Source: Amycolatopsis japonica
Lineage (GTDB): Bacteria > Actinomycetota > Actinomycetes > Mycobacteriales > Pseudonocardiaceae
Length of the DNA stretch: 64,000 nt
NCBI RefSeq assembly: GCF_000732925.1
Contig: NZ_CP008953.1
Span: 8,363,001 to 8,427,000, forward strand
Reading direction: 5' to 3'
Shown here: piece by piece, positions 25,649-35,779 of the stretch
Numbering within the stretch: the first letter of the stretch is position 1
Layout: each line of letters begins with the position of its first letter
Notes under the pieces: generated by a model
What the model was told of the DNA's origin: nothing
Seen by the model: only the letters and a program-made list of their open reading frames with translations
Databases searched by the model: none
Program-made: the position numbers and the translations under genes

Positions 25649-26188
25649 TCAAGAAGGCAGCTTTCCGCAGTTCGGGGCCTGCGCGGCCAGTGTTTTCAAC
25701 GAAACGTTCGTTTCCAGCTGCTGGAACGGGTCGGGCATGTCGTTCATGTGGGAACCGATTCGCCGGAAGGCGGCCCCCGCGGCCACCACGGCGTTCTTGT
25801 CGTCCTTCGGCGCGGCGTCGAGTGCCGCCTTCGCGGCGAGCACCTCGTCCCGGATCGGCGTCAGCGCGTCGACGATGCTCTTGCGCGCGGCGTCGGCCTC
25901 CGCGCTCGGCGCCTGGCCGAGTTTTCCCAAGCCGGTGACCGCGTTGTCGAAACCGGGCGCGAACACCCCGAAGGCATCGTCCATCACCTTCCGCGCACTG
26001 GCGACGTCGTTCTGTTCGAAGTCGGGCATCGTGAAATCGCCGATCTTGGCGAAGTCGATCAGCGAACCGCAGAAACCGTCCATCCACGCACTCCCCGCCG
26101 CCGGAGCGGGAGAAGAAGGAGAAGGAGCGGCCCCACCGCAGCCCGCGAGCAGGAATCCTGCGGCGAACAGGACGATCGAACGCCTCAT
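25649..26188 (-). CDS. Lipoprotein of unknown function (B)
   Basis: 179 residues with a signal ending in lipobox LLAGC, then a Pro/Ser linker and a helical domain that starts AWMDGFCGSLIDF and ends APNCGKLPS. It shares this cysteine layout with lipoprotein A, 91 bp downstream. It is the gene next to hppA on the same strand (gap 116 bp). No enzymatic motif is seen. Confidence 0.75.
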   Translation of the reverse strand: MRRSIVLFAAGFLLAGCGGAAPSPSSPAPAAGSAWMDGFCGSLIDFAKIGDFTMPDFEQNDVASARKVMDDAFGVFAPGFDNAVTGLGKLGQAPSAEADAARKSIVDALTPIRDEVLAAKAALDAAPKDDKNAVVAAGAAFRRIGSHMNDMPDPFQQLETNVSLKTLAAQAPNCGKLPS

Positions 26189-26304
26189 GACAGGAACTCC
26201 CCGAATCGGATCGGCGTGACGCGCAGAGATTAGCCCGCCCCGGACAGCCGCCGGGCCCGCCACGGGAAATCGTGGCGGGCCCGGCGGAAGGAAACTGTTC
26301 GGTG

Positions 26305-28599
<2,295 letters not shown>

Positions 28600-28625
28600 T
28601 CGTCCTCCTGGAGACGTCGCCGTTG

Positions 28626-28670
28626 GCCAGCGAACGACCCGCCGATGGGACCGGCGGCTCCCGCGCTGGC
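28626..28670 (-). promoter_or_regulatory. Coaxial hairpin in the hppA leader
   Basis: GCCAGCG/CGCTGGC (outer, 7 bp) and CCGCCG/CGGCGG (inner, 6 bp) share one symmetry axis and would form a two-part stem with an internal loop, 27-71 nt upstream of the hppA ATG. It could be a leader structure affecting translation or stability. The rest of the 319-bp gap to the helicase (28600-28918) shows no gene and no clear promoter hexamers. Confidence 0.4.
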
Positions 28671-28918
28671 ATGGGGATCTGAACCGAATGTCACGCTAGT
28701 CGCACTGCAAGGTACGTCTCACATGACGCTCGCCACAGACGGTGTGGATTGCGGGAGTGTATTGGTAGTGGGATGGCGGACGGCAAGGCGTCCCCGCCAC
28801 CGCACGTTCCGTTACCTTGTGAGGCTGGTCACTTTATCGATCATCGAAGGTCGCTTCCAGTGCCGGATCCGTTCGGCGGCGGCCCGTTTCTGTCGGTGCG
28901 CTGTGCGAAGCTCGGAAC

Positions 28919-31384
28919 GTGGACGGCACGGTGCGACCCGGCAAAGGGCGGCGGCTTCTCGACCGCGCGACGGCGGGGATCCCGGCTTCGCTGTACCCGG
29001 TCACCCATGTGGCCGAACTGCCCGCCCGTCCGGCGGATTCGGTCGACTGGCCGGAGTGGGCGGCGGCCCCGGTCGTCGAGGCACTGAAGGCGAACGGCGT
29101 CAAGGCGCCGTGGCGGCATCAGGTGGAAGCCGCGTCGCTGGCCCGCGCGGGCGAGCATGTGGTGATCTCCACCGGAACGGCGTCGGGCAAGTCGCTCGCG
29201 TACCAGTTGCCGGTGCTTTCGGCCTTGGTCGAGGACGAGCGCGCCTCGGCGCTGTACCTGTCGCCGACCAAGGCGCTCGGCGCCGACCAGTTGCGCGCGG
29301 TGTCCTCTTTGGACATCAAGAAGGCGCGGGCGGCGTCGTTCGACGGTGACACCCCGCTGGAGGAGCGGGACTGGGTCCGCGCGCACGCGAACTGGGTGTT
29401 CACGAACCCGGACATGCTGCACCGCGGGATCCTCTCGTCGCACTCGCGCTGGTCACGGTTCTTCCGGCGGCTCGCGTTCGTCGTCGTCGACGAATGCCAC
29501 AGCTATCGCGGGGTCTTCGGTTCCCACGTGGCACTGCTGCTGCGCAGGCTGCGAAGGGTCGCGGCGTACTACGGCGCTTCGCCCGTCTTCGTCCTCGCGT
29601 CCGCGACGACGGCGGACCCGGCGGCGTTCGCGGCGAAACTCACCGGGCAGGACTGTGTCCCGGTCACCGAGGACGGCTCACCGCGGGGCGCCCGCACGGT
29701 CGCGTTGTGGGAACCCCCTCTGCTGTCGGAACTCTCGGGCGAGAACGGGGCGCCGGTGCGGCGCTCGGCGGGGGCCGAGGCTTCCCGCATCCTCGCCGAA
29801 CTGGTCATCGAAGGCGCTCGTTCGCTGGCGTTCGTCCGATCGCGGCGAGGCGCGGAGCTGACCGCGCTCGGCGCCCGGCGCATTCTGTCCGAAGTGGACG
29901 GTTCCTTGGCGGAATCCGTGGCCGCGTACCGCTCCGGCTACCTGCCGGAGGAACGGCGCGCCCTCGAAGCGGCGTTGTTGTCCGGGCGCTTGCTCGGCGT
30001 CGCGACGACGAACGCGCTCGAACTCGGCGTCGACATCGCGGGACTCGACGCGGTGGTGCTGGCGGGATACCCGGGCACGCTCGCGTCGTTCTGGCAGCAG
30101 GCGGGGCGGGCCGGGCGCGCGGGCGACGCGGCGCTGGTCGTGTTCGTGGCCAGGGACGATCCGCTGGACACCTATCTCGTGCACCATCCGGCCGCGATCC
30201 TGGACCGGCCGGTGGAAGCCGCCGTCCTCGACCCGTCGAATCCGTATGTCCTCGGGCCGCAACTGGCGTGCGCCATCGCCGAACTCCCGTTGACCGAGCC
30301 GGAGGTCGCGGCCTTCGGCGGCGACCCGGCGCGTGCCGTGCTCGGCGATCTGGTCAAGGAGAAGATCGTCCGGCGCCGGACGAGCGGCTGGTACTGGACT
30401 TCGCGGGACCGGCCGCACGCCGAGGTCGGCATCCGCGGTTCCGGCGGCGAGCAGATCGCCGTCGTGGAGGCCGACTCGGGCCGCATGCTCGGCACCGTCG
30501 ACCCGGGTTCCGCCTGTTACGCGGTGCATCCTGGCGCGGTGTACCTGCACCAGGGTTCGTCCTATGTGGTCGACGAACTCGATCTGGAGACCGGGCTCGC
30601 GCTGGTGCACGCGGAGGATCCGGACTGGACCACGTCACCGCGCGAGATCGTCGACATCAGTGTGCTGCGCACCGAGGAGACCAGCACGCACGGCGGTGTC
30701 ACGGTGAATCTCGGCGAGGTGTCGGTCAGTTCGCAAGTGGTCGGTTACCTGCGGCGGCGCCCGTCCGGTGAGGTGCTGGACCAGACGCCGCTGGATCTGC
30801 CGGAGCAGAGCCTGCACACCCGCGCCGTCTGGTACACGATCTCGGCGGAGCTGCTCGGTGTGTCCGATGGTGTGGCGGGGACCGGGGGCCATCGGGCGGG
30901 GACCGAAGTTCTGGAGCCGGTGGGGACCGGAGGCTCCAGGGTGGGGACCGAGGAACTTGGCGGAGCACCGGGGACGAGCGCCGAGTTGGATCCGGCGCGC
31001 GTCCCCGGTGCCCTGCATGCCGCCGAGCACGCGGCGATCGGCCTGCTACCGCTGTTCGCTACGTGCGACCGCTGGGACATTGGCGGGGTGTCGACCGCGT
31101 GGCACGAAGACACCGGGGAGGCGACGGTGTTCGTGCACGATGGCCATCCCGGGGGTGCGGGATTCGCCGACCGCGGATTTGCCGCGATTGTCCCTTGGCT
31201 GGCCGCAACGCGGGAGGCGATCGTTTCCTGCGAGTGCCCGGCCGGCTGCCCGTCCTGCGTCCAGTCGCCGAAGTGCGGGAACGGCAACGATCCGCTGGAC
31301 AAGGCGGGGGCAGTGGCCGTTTTGGACACCGTGCTCGGGGCTTTGCGTCAGCACGGGTCCGTGTCCGGCCACTTGGTGGTTTGA
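28919..31384 (+). CDS. DEAD/DEAH-box helicase with C-terminal DUF1998-type cysteine module
   Basis: 821 residues. Walker A is GTASGKSLAYQLP (near residue 87), Walker B is DECHSYRG, motif III is SATTAD, and motifs V/VI are TNALELGVDIAG and QQAGRAGR. The C-terminus has the four-cysteine cluster CECPAGCPSCVQSPKCGNGN of the YprA/MrfA/Hrq1 group, linked to DNA repair. It matches Rv3649, the helicase of the helicase/secretion neighbourhood. A Gly/Thr-rich insertion of about 45 residues near 660-700 is encoded by GGGGACCG repeats and seems foreign to the family. The start at 28919 lacks a clear ribosome site. Confidence 0.9.
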   Translation: MDGTVRPGKGRRLLDRATAGIPASLYPVTHVAELPARPADSVDWPEWAAAPVVEALKANGVKAPWRHQVEAASLARAGEHVVISTGTASGKSLAYQLPVLSALVEDERASALYLSPTKALGADQLRAVSSLDIKKARAASFDGDTPLEERDWVRAHANWVFTNPDMLHRGILSSHSRWSRFFRRLAFVVVDECHSYRGVFGSHVALLLRRLRRVAAYYGASPVFVLASATTADPAAFAAKLTGQDCVPVTEDGSPRGARTVALWEPPLLSELSGENGAPVRRSAGAEASRILAELVIEGARSLAFVRSRRGAELTALGARRILSEVDGSLAESVAAYRSGYLPEERRALEAALLSGRLLGVATTNALELGVDIAGLDAVVLAGYPGTLASFWQQAGRAGRAGDAALVVFVARDDPLDTYLVHHPAAILDRPVEAAVLDPSNPYVLGPQLACAIAELPLTEPEVAAFGGDPARAVLGDLVKEKIVRRRTSGWYWTSRDRPHAEVGIRGSGGEQIAVVEADSGRMLGTVDPGSACYAVHPGAVYLHQGSSYVVDELDLETGLALVHAEDPDWTTSPREIVDISVLRTEETSTHGGVTVNLGEVSVSSQVVGYLRRRPSGEVLDQTPLDLPEQSLHTRAVWYTISAELLGVSDGVAGTGGHRAGTEVLEPVGTGGSRVGTEELGGAPGTSAELDPARVPGALHAAEHAAIGLLPLFATCDRWDIGGVSTAWHEDTGEATVFVHDGHPGGAGFADRGFAAIVPWLAATREAIVSCECPAGCPSCVQSPKCGNGNDPLDKAGAVAVLDTVLGALRQHGSVSGHLVV
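30885..30990 (+). repeat. GGGGACCG repeats inside the helicase gene
   Basis: The octamer GGGGACCG or a close variant occurs about five times within about 100 bp. It encodes the Gly/Thr-rich stretch GTGG...AGTEV...GTGG...VGTEE between the middle domain and the conserved PGALHAAEHAAIGLLPLFATC block. The reading frame is kept. It looks like an in-frame repeat expansion or insertion. Confidence 0.6.
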
Positions 31385-31412
31385 AGGGCTGTGGCTTGAA
31401 ATTGTGGGTTGA

Positions 31413-32039
31413 TCAGGCGGCGGTGCTCAGGGTCGCCACCGGGGCGACGGCCTGGTCACCGGCCAGCGCACGAACGAGCACGTCGTGCACCTCGGTGGCC
31501 TCGGGCAGCTGCCAGCCCCAGACCTCGGGCTTGACCCGCCAGTGCACGACACCGTGCTGGAACGGCGACGGGGGCAGCGGGATGTAGCCGTTCGCGCCGT
31601 GCCACTGGATCGAGGCCTGGTCGGCCAGTTCCCGCGGGATGCTCGTGGCGACGGTGGTGAGGAACAGCCAGCGGCCGTTCGGCATCGCGACGATCGGGGC
31701 GGGGTGGCCGGTGGCACGAAGCAGGCGGGCGGCGGCCTTGCCGAGCTCGTCGTCGACCTCGATGGCGTCGAGCACGGTGCCGGTGGCCACGAGCAGGCTG
31801 TGGGTGTCGTCGCCGAACCAGGTGGCGACCTCGTGCGGGTGGGTCTCGAGCAGTTCACGCCAGTTGTCCTGCGCCGGGACGGGACGACGCCAGGTGAGGT
31901 CGTCACCCTCCGCGGTGATCGCGGCGGGCTCCGCACCCGGGAGCACCGGCCAGCCACGCCACGCGAGGCCGATCGCCTCCGCCCGCATCTCGATGCGGAA
32001 GGCGCCCCGCCAGCTGTCCGGCCAATTCGCGTCCAACAT
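31413..32039 (-). CDS. Prim-Pol-like protein, probably inactive
   Basis: 208 residues. It opens like the N-terminal domain of bifunctional primase/polymerase proteins (AIGLAWRGWPVLPG near residue 20). The catalytic segment that should read VATGxxSGLxVLDVD is VATGTVLDAIEVDD, and GxHxYF is GRWLFLT. The metal and nucleotide residues are therefore largely missing. It stands alone and converges on the helicase gene. It may bind nucleotides or nucleic acid without polymerising. The 418-bp gap upstream (32040-32456) shows no gene. Confidence 0.5.
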   Translation of the reverse strand: MLDANWPDSWRGAFRIEMRAEAIGLAWRGWPVLPGAEPAAITAEGDDLTWRRPVPAQDNWRELLETHPHEVATWFGDDTHSLLVATGTVLDAIEVDDELGKAAARLLRATGHPAPIVAMPNGRWLFLTTVATSIPRELADQASIQWHGANGYIPLPPSPFQHGVVHWRVKPEVWGWQLPEATEVHDVLVRALAGDQAVAPVATLSTAA

Positions 32040-32412
32040 TCCGTCCCTGCCTCAGGTCAACTCTGTCCTGTGTCGGTTCTGCTCCGCGCTACCCGGCGAC
32101 CTTCTCGAGGTGGCGCACATCTCAATAAACGGCAAGTTGCACATCGGGAGAAGACCTCGCGCGACAACCGGCGGTTACTTAGCGATGAACGCGCGGTAGT
32201 GCGACCGGACGGACCGAACGCCGGACGCCCGATTAACGGGCGTGCGCGACCGGTCCGAGGCCGTTCGTCGCAGCCGACCTGGGTTTCCGTACCGCGTGAC
32301 GGCGCCCACGGTGAGCGGCGGGCGGCCGTTCGGCGGCGGGCTGATCATGACTTCGACCGCTCGCCGTACGTCAACGACCGCTGCTCGCGCCGAGCGGTTA
32401 CTCACGCGTACT

Positions 32413-32470
32413 ACCGGCCGGTCACCACTGGACGACCGTTCGTCGTGCGACGCACGTCACGGTGGCCGGT
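32413..32470 (-). terminator. Weak hairpin at the end of the Tad operon
   Basis: ACCGGCC (32413-32419) pairs with GGCCGGT (32464-32470), with a nested GACGA/TCGTC hairpin in the loop. It overlaps the stop codon region of the last Tad gene. No T-run is present, so termination is only a possibility. Confidence 0.3.
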
Positions 32471-32813
32471 CGACCGGCCCTGCCCGGGCGCGGGCCTCCG
32501 CCCGTCCGGTGACCGCCGGCCGCCCCGACGGCTCCGAGCGCACCTCGACCAGGGCATCGCCGCGCTCCCACCGGCAGGTGAGCAGCGTGACCGACATCCG
32601 GACGGCGACCTGCCGGGCCCGTTCGCAGGCCGCGCCGGGGCCCTCCGTCGCGTGCGAGGCGGCCGCGAGCGCGGCCAGATCGGCGGCGGCCTCGGCGCGA
32701 TGCCGGGCCGTGACGGCGGCGCCGACCCAGAAGACGAACGCCGCCGCGCAGACCAGGGCCGCGACGATCGAGGCCGTCCACACGGTCGCGACCCCGCGGT
32801 CGTTCGAGGTCAT
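32457..32813 (-). CDS. TadE-like pseudopilin (Rv3654c type)
   Basis: 118 residues. A short leader MTSNDRG precedes VATVWTASIVAALVCAAAFVFWVGAAV, a pseudopilin-type hydrophobic helix. The residue five after the Gly is Trp instead of the usual Glu. The rest has RAEAAADLAALAAA, typical of the helicase/secretion-neighbourhood TadE-like family. It overlaps the TadE gene by 4 nt and is last in the operon. It probably sits in the membrane as a minor pilin or assembly factor. Confidence 0.75.
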   Translation of the reverse strand: MTSNDRGVATVWTASIVAALVCAAAFVFWVGAAVTARHRAEAAADLAALAAASHATEGPGAACERARQVAVRMSVTLLTCRWERGDALVEVRSEPSGRPAVTGRAEARARAGPVDRPP

Positions 32814-33148
32814 GGCCCGCTCCCAGGCTCGGCGATGGCGAACGCGCGGGAATGCAGCCGGATCCCAGGCAGGAGGCCGCCGACCGGTTCGGCCTCGACG
32901 CCGACGGTGATCGCCTCCCCTTCGCGGACGACGTCCAGCCGAGCGCCGGACGGCGCGATCTCCCGAACCGCTTGTTCGGCACGGGCGGGCTGGCCACGGG
33001 CGAGGAGCCTGGCCGCCTCTCGTGCCGCGTCGGTGCAGCGGAGCTGATCGGAGGCCACGCCGATCCCGGCGAACAGCAGGGCCGAGAGGAAGGTCAGGGC
33101 GCCGATGCCGAGGGCGGCCTCCACCGTGACGGAGCCGTGGTCGGCCAT
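32810..33148 (-). CDS. TadE-like pseudopilin (Rv3655c type)
   Basis: 112 residues. MADHG is followed by SVTVEAALGIGALTFLSALLFAGI, so Glu stands at +5 after the Gly as in Flp/TadE prepilins. CTDAAREAARLLARG follows the helix, as in TadE proteins. The C-terminal part is a small soluble domain. Its ATG shares one base with the stop of the pilin gene upstream. Likely processed by a prepilin peptidase encoded elsewhere. Confidence 0.82.
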   Translation of the reverse strand: MADHGSVTVEAALGIGALTFLSALLFAGIGVASDQLRCTDAAREAARLLARGQPARAEQAVREIAPSGARLDVVREGEAITVGVEAEPVGGLLPGIRLHSRAFAIAEPGSGP

Positions 33149-33321
33149 CAGAACTTCACCGACAAGGCCCGCTCGATGAGCGCGGTAAGCCCGGCGGAGA
33201 CGGCATCACTGGTGACGACCAGATAGAGGAGGCCTGCCAACCCGGCCGCGGCCAACGTGGCGATGGCGTACTCGACCGTCGTCATGCCGTCGTCTTCGCG
33301 GAAGGTGGGGAGCTTGGTCAT
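33148..33321 (-). CDS. Flp-type pilin (DUF4244-like, Rv3656c type)
   Basis: 57 residues. The leader MTKLPTFREDDG is followed by MTTVEYAIATLAAAGLAGLL, so Glu and Tyr stand at +5 and +6 after the Gly, the hallmark of Flp pilins (G/xxxxEY). One hydrophobic helix and a short C-terminus ending ALSVKF follow. It is the probable major pilin. It lies 15 bp downstream of the TadC gene on the same strand. Confidence 0.85.
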   Translation of the reverse strand: MTKLPTFREDDGMTTVEYAIATLAAAGLAGLLYLVVTSDAVSAGLTALIERALSVKF

Positions 33322-33336
33322 GGGATCGCCTTTCGA

Positions 33337-33903
33337 TCAGAGGAGGTCGAGACGCCCGGCGAGGCCGAGCACGACGGGGAAGACACCGAGGCACAGGAAC
33401 GCGGGGAGGAAGCACAGACCGATCGGTGCGGCCAGCAGCACTCCGGCCCGTTCGGCTCGTTCCTCGGCTTCGGCGGAGAGCGACTCACGCAGTCTTCGCG
33501 CGAGGTCCTTCGCATGGTTGGCGAGCGCGGTGCCCGCCCTCGCCGTACGGACGGCGGCGACGGACAGTTCGGTCAGGCCGGGCCGGTCGCGGACCGGGGC
33601 CCAGGCTTCGGCCGGTCCGACGCCCACGGCGAGGTGCGACGCCACCGAGCGCAGTGCCGCCGCGGTCTTCGGTGACGCGGTCGGTACGACGGCTTCGAGT
33701 GCGACGGGTACCGGCAGCCCGCCGCCCAGGCAGGCGGCCAGCAGGTCGAGGGTGGCCGCGGATCGGAGGAGTTCGGAGACGCCGTTGTCGCGGGAAGTTC
33801 TCCCGCGCGGCCGGAGCCACCCGGGCCGCGCTGTGGCCATGGAGGTGACGCGCGGCCAACACAAGACGGCACCGCCCAGCAGGATCAAGGCCGCCCCGAT
33901 CAC
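33337..33903 (-). CDS. TadC-like inner-membrane platform protein
   Basis: 188 residues from GTG 33903, overlapping the TadB stop by 4 nt. It has an N-terminal helix (VIGAALILLGGAVLCW), a central type II secretion F-like domain (SAATLDLLAACLGGGLPVPVALEAV...GPAEAWAPV), and a C-terminal pair of helices (GVLLAAPIGLCFLPAFLCLGVFPVVLGLA), usual for TadB/TadC. It corresponds to Rv3657c. With TadB it forms the membrane platform that TadA drives. Confidence 0.82.
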   Translation of the reverse strand: MIGAALILLGGAVLCWPRVTSMATARPGWLRPRGRTSRDNGVSELLRSAATLDLLAACLGGGLPVPVALEAVVPTASPKTAAALRSVASHLAVGVGPAEAWAPVRDRPGLTELSVAAVRTARAGTALANHAKDLARRLRESLSAEAEERAERAGVLLAAPIGLCFLPAFLCLGVFPVVLGLAGRLDLL

Positions 33904-34640
33904 GAGGGCGCCACCCTCCCGGTGAGGGCCCGGCACCAGGCCGTACCCGCCCAGATCAGGCCACTGCCCACGATGAGCGACAGCTGCCCGGCGCCCGTAC
34001 CGGTGAAGACCTGGACCGGTCCGGCCCCCATCGCTTCGCCGAGTACCAGGCACAGCAGCGGGAGGACCGCGAGCACGGCGGCACTCGCCCTGGGGCCCGC
34101 CATCTTGGCTTTGAGCCGACGACGAAAGCCGATCTCCGCCTCGGCGTCCCGTCGTGCGGCATCGAGTACCTCGGCCATCGGAAGCCCGAACCGGTTCGCG
34201 AGTGCCCACGCGTTGGCCAGCGCCGGAGGCGCGTCCGGATCGGCGGCGGTGCCACCACCGAACCGGGCGGCCGCGATGAGTCCGCGCAAGCGCTCGGACG
34301 CCGCGGGAACCGCTTCTGCGGTGGCTTCGGCCGCGGCCACCGGATGGGCACCCGCACGGAGCTCGGCGATCATCGTCCGCAATACGGACCCGGTGAGTTC
34401 CGCTTCGGCCAGCGCCGCCTTCTCCCGCGCCCGCCACCGATGCTCTTGGCGGAGGGTCCAGGTGAGTACGAGCGTCGCCACCGCCCAGCCGATTCCCACG
34501 AAGGACAGAGCCAGCGCGGGCAGCGGCCACCAGCACACCCGGACGGCGCGAGGTAGCCGCCAGGCGATCCGGGTACGCGCCATCGACTTGGGCCAGCAGG
34601 CGAGACCCGCGCCCCAGGAGAGCAGGAACCACGGGTTCAT
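33900..34640 (-). CDS. TadB-like inner-membrane platform protein
   Basis: 246 residues. Helices lie near residues 38-60 and at the C-terminus (ASAAVLAVLPLLCLVLGEAMGA and LIVGSGLIWAGTAW). Between them is the F domain with LRTMIAELRAGAHPVAAAEATAEAVP and NRFGLPMAEVLDAA. It matches Rv3658c in place and type. It overlaps the TadA gene by 4 nt. Confidence 0.82.
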   Translation of the reverse strand: MNPWFLLSWGAGLACWPKSMARTRIAWRLPRAVRVCWWPLPALALSFVGIGWAVATLVLTWTLRQEHRWRAREKAALAEAELTGSVLRTMIAELRAGAHPVAAAEATAEAVPAASERLRGLIAAARFGGGTAADPDAPPALANAWALANRFGLPMAEVLDAARRDAEAEIGFRRRLKAKMAGPRASAAVLAVLPLLCLVLGEAMGAGPVQVFTGTGAGQLSLIVGSGLIWAGTAWCRALTGRVAPS

Positions 34641-35779
34641 GCCGCCATCTCCTCGAACGGCGTCTGGTCGCCGATCCAGGAGCCTTTACTCCAGACCGGG
34701 ACGACCTTGGCCTCGCCTCGAAACGACCGGAGGACACCGACCTCGTCCAGGCGCCGGATCCCGCTCGGCAGGCGGCGCATGTGCAGGACCACCCGGATCG
34801 CCGCCGTCAGCTGGCTGTGCAGCGCGTCCCGTTTCAGCCCGCCGAGCGCGGCCAGCGCCTCCAGCCGCGCGGGGACGTCCGCCGGCGAGTTGGCGTGCAC
34901 GGTGCAGCCGCCGCCCTCGTGCCCGGTGTTCATGGCGTTGAGCAACGCGATGACCTCGCCACCGCGCACTTCGCCGACGACCAGCCGATCCGGACGCATG
35001 CGCAACGCCTGCCGCACCAGCTCGCTCAACCCGACCTCGCCCGCGCCTTCGACGTTGGGCGGCCGGGTGAGCAGGCTGACGAACTGCGGATGGTCCGGTT
35101 GCAGTTCTCCGGCGTCTTCGACACAGACGATGCGTTCGGCCGGGGGCACCGCGCCGAGCAACGCGGAGAGCAGGGTCGTTTTGCCCGCCCCCGTCCCGCC
35201 GGAAACCAGGAACGCGAGCCGCCGCCGGATGACCGAGCCGAGCAGGTCCGCGCCGCTGGTGCCGAACACCCCGCGCAGCCGGAGTTCGGCGAGATCGTGG
35301 GTTGCGGGCCGGAGCACGCGAAGCGAGAGGGCGGTCCCGGCCGGCGCGATCGGCGGGAGGACCGCGTGCATGCGGACGCGGCCTTGCGGACCCACTCCCG
35401 GCAGCCAGCAGTCGGCGAACGGTTGAGCGTCGTCCAGGCGCCGCCCGCCGGCGAGGGCGAGCCGCTGGGCCAGCCTGCGGACGGCTTCCTCGTCGGCGAA
35501 ACGAACATCCGTCAGGCGGATGCCTTCACCGGTGTCGGTCCAGACCTCGTCGGGTGCCGTGACGAGAACGTCGGTGACGCCGGGTTTTTCGAGAAGCGGC
35601 GCCAACGGACCGGCTCCGACGAACTCGTCACGCGCCAGCCGGACCGCTCCGAGGACGGCCTCCTGCCCGAGCGCGCCACCGGCTTCGGCGCGGACGGCCC
35701 GCGCGACGCTCACCGGATCCGCCGGGGCGGCCGATCCGGCCAGCCGCCGCCGGACCCGCTCGACCAGATCGTCGGTCAT
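34637..35779 (-). CDS. TadA/CpaF-type secretion ATPase
   Basis: 380 residues. The N-terminal domain contains VTDVLVTAPDEVWTD. Walker A is GGTGAGKTTLLSALLG (near residue 196), the Asp/Glu box is CVEDAGELQPDHP, Walker B lies in RPDRLVVGEVRGGEV, and the His box is GHEGGGCTVHANS. This is the motor for Flp pilus assembly and corresponds to Rv3659c. It overlaps its neighbours by 4 nt on both sides. Confidence 0.93.
   Translation of the reverse strand: MTDDLVERVRRRLAGSAAPADPVSVARAVRAEAGGALGQEAVLGAVRLARDEFVGAGPLAPLLEKPGVTDVLVTAPDEVWTDTGEGIRLTDVRFADEEAVRRLAQRLALAGGRRLDDAQPFADCWLPGVGPQGRVRMHAVLPPIAPAGTALSLRVLRPATHDLAELRLRGVFGTSGADLLGSVIRRRLAFLVSGGTGAGKTTLLSALLGAVPPAERIVCVEDAGELQPDHPQFVSLLTRPPNVEGAGEVGLSELVRQALRMRPDRLVVGEVRGGEVIALLNAMNTGHEGGGCTVHANSPADVPARLEALAALGGLKRDALHSQLTAAIRVVLHMRRLPSGIRRLDEVGVLRSFRGEAKVVPVWSKGSWIGDQTPFEEMAA

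Noticed and set aside
28600..28918. Divergent promoter pair between hppA and the helicase
   Set aside because: I could not find convincing -35/-10 pairs with normal spacing; a promoter must exist, but I cannot place it.
32175..32405. Minus-strand 76-codon ORF in the gap before the Tad operon end
   Set aside because: Arg-rich composition, no ribosome site, no recognisable motif. It looks like a chance ORF in GC-rich DNA.
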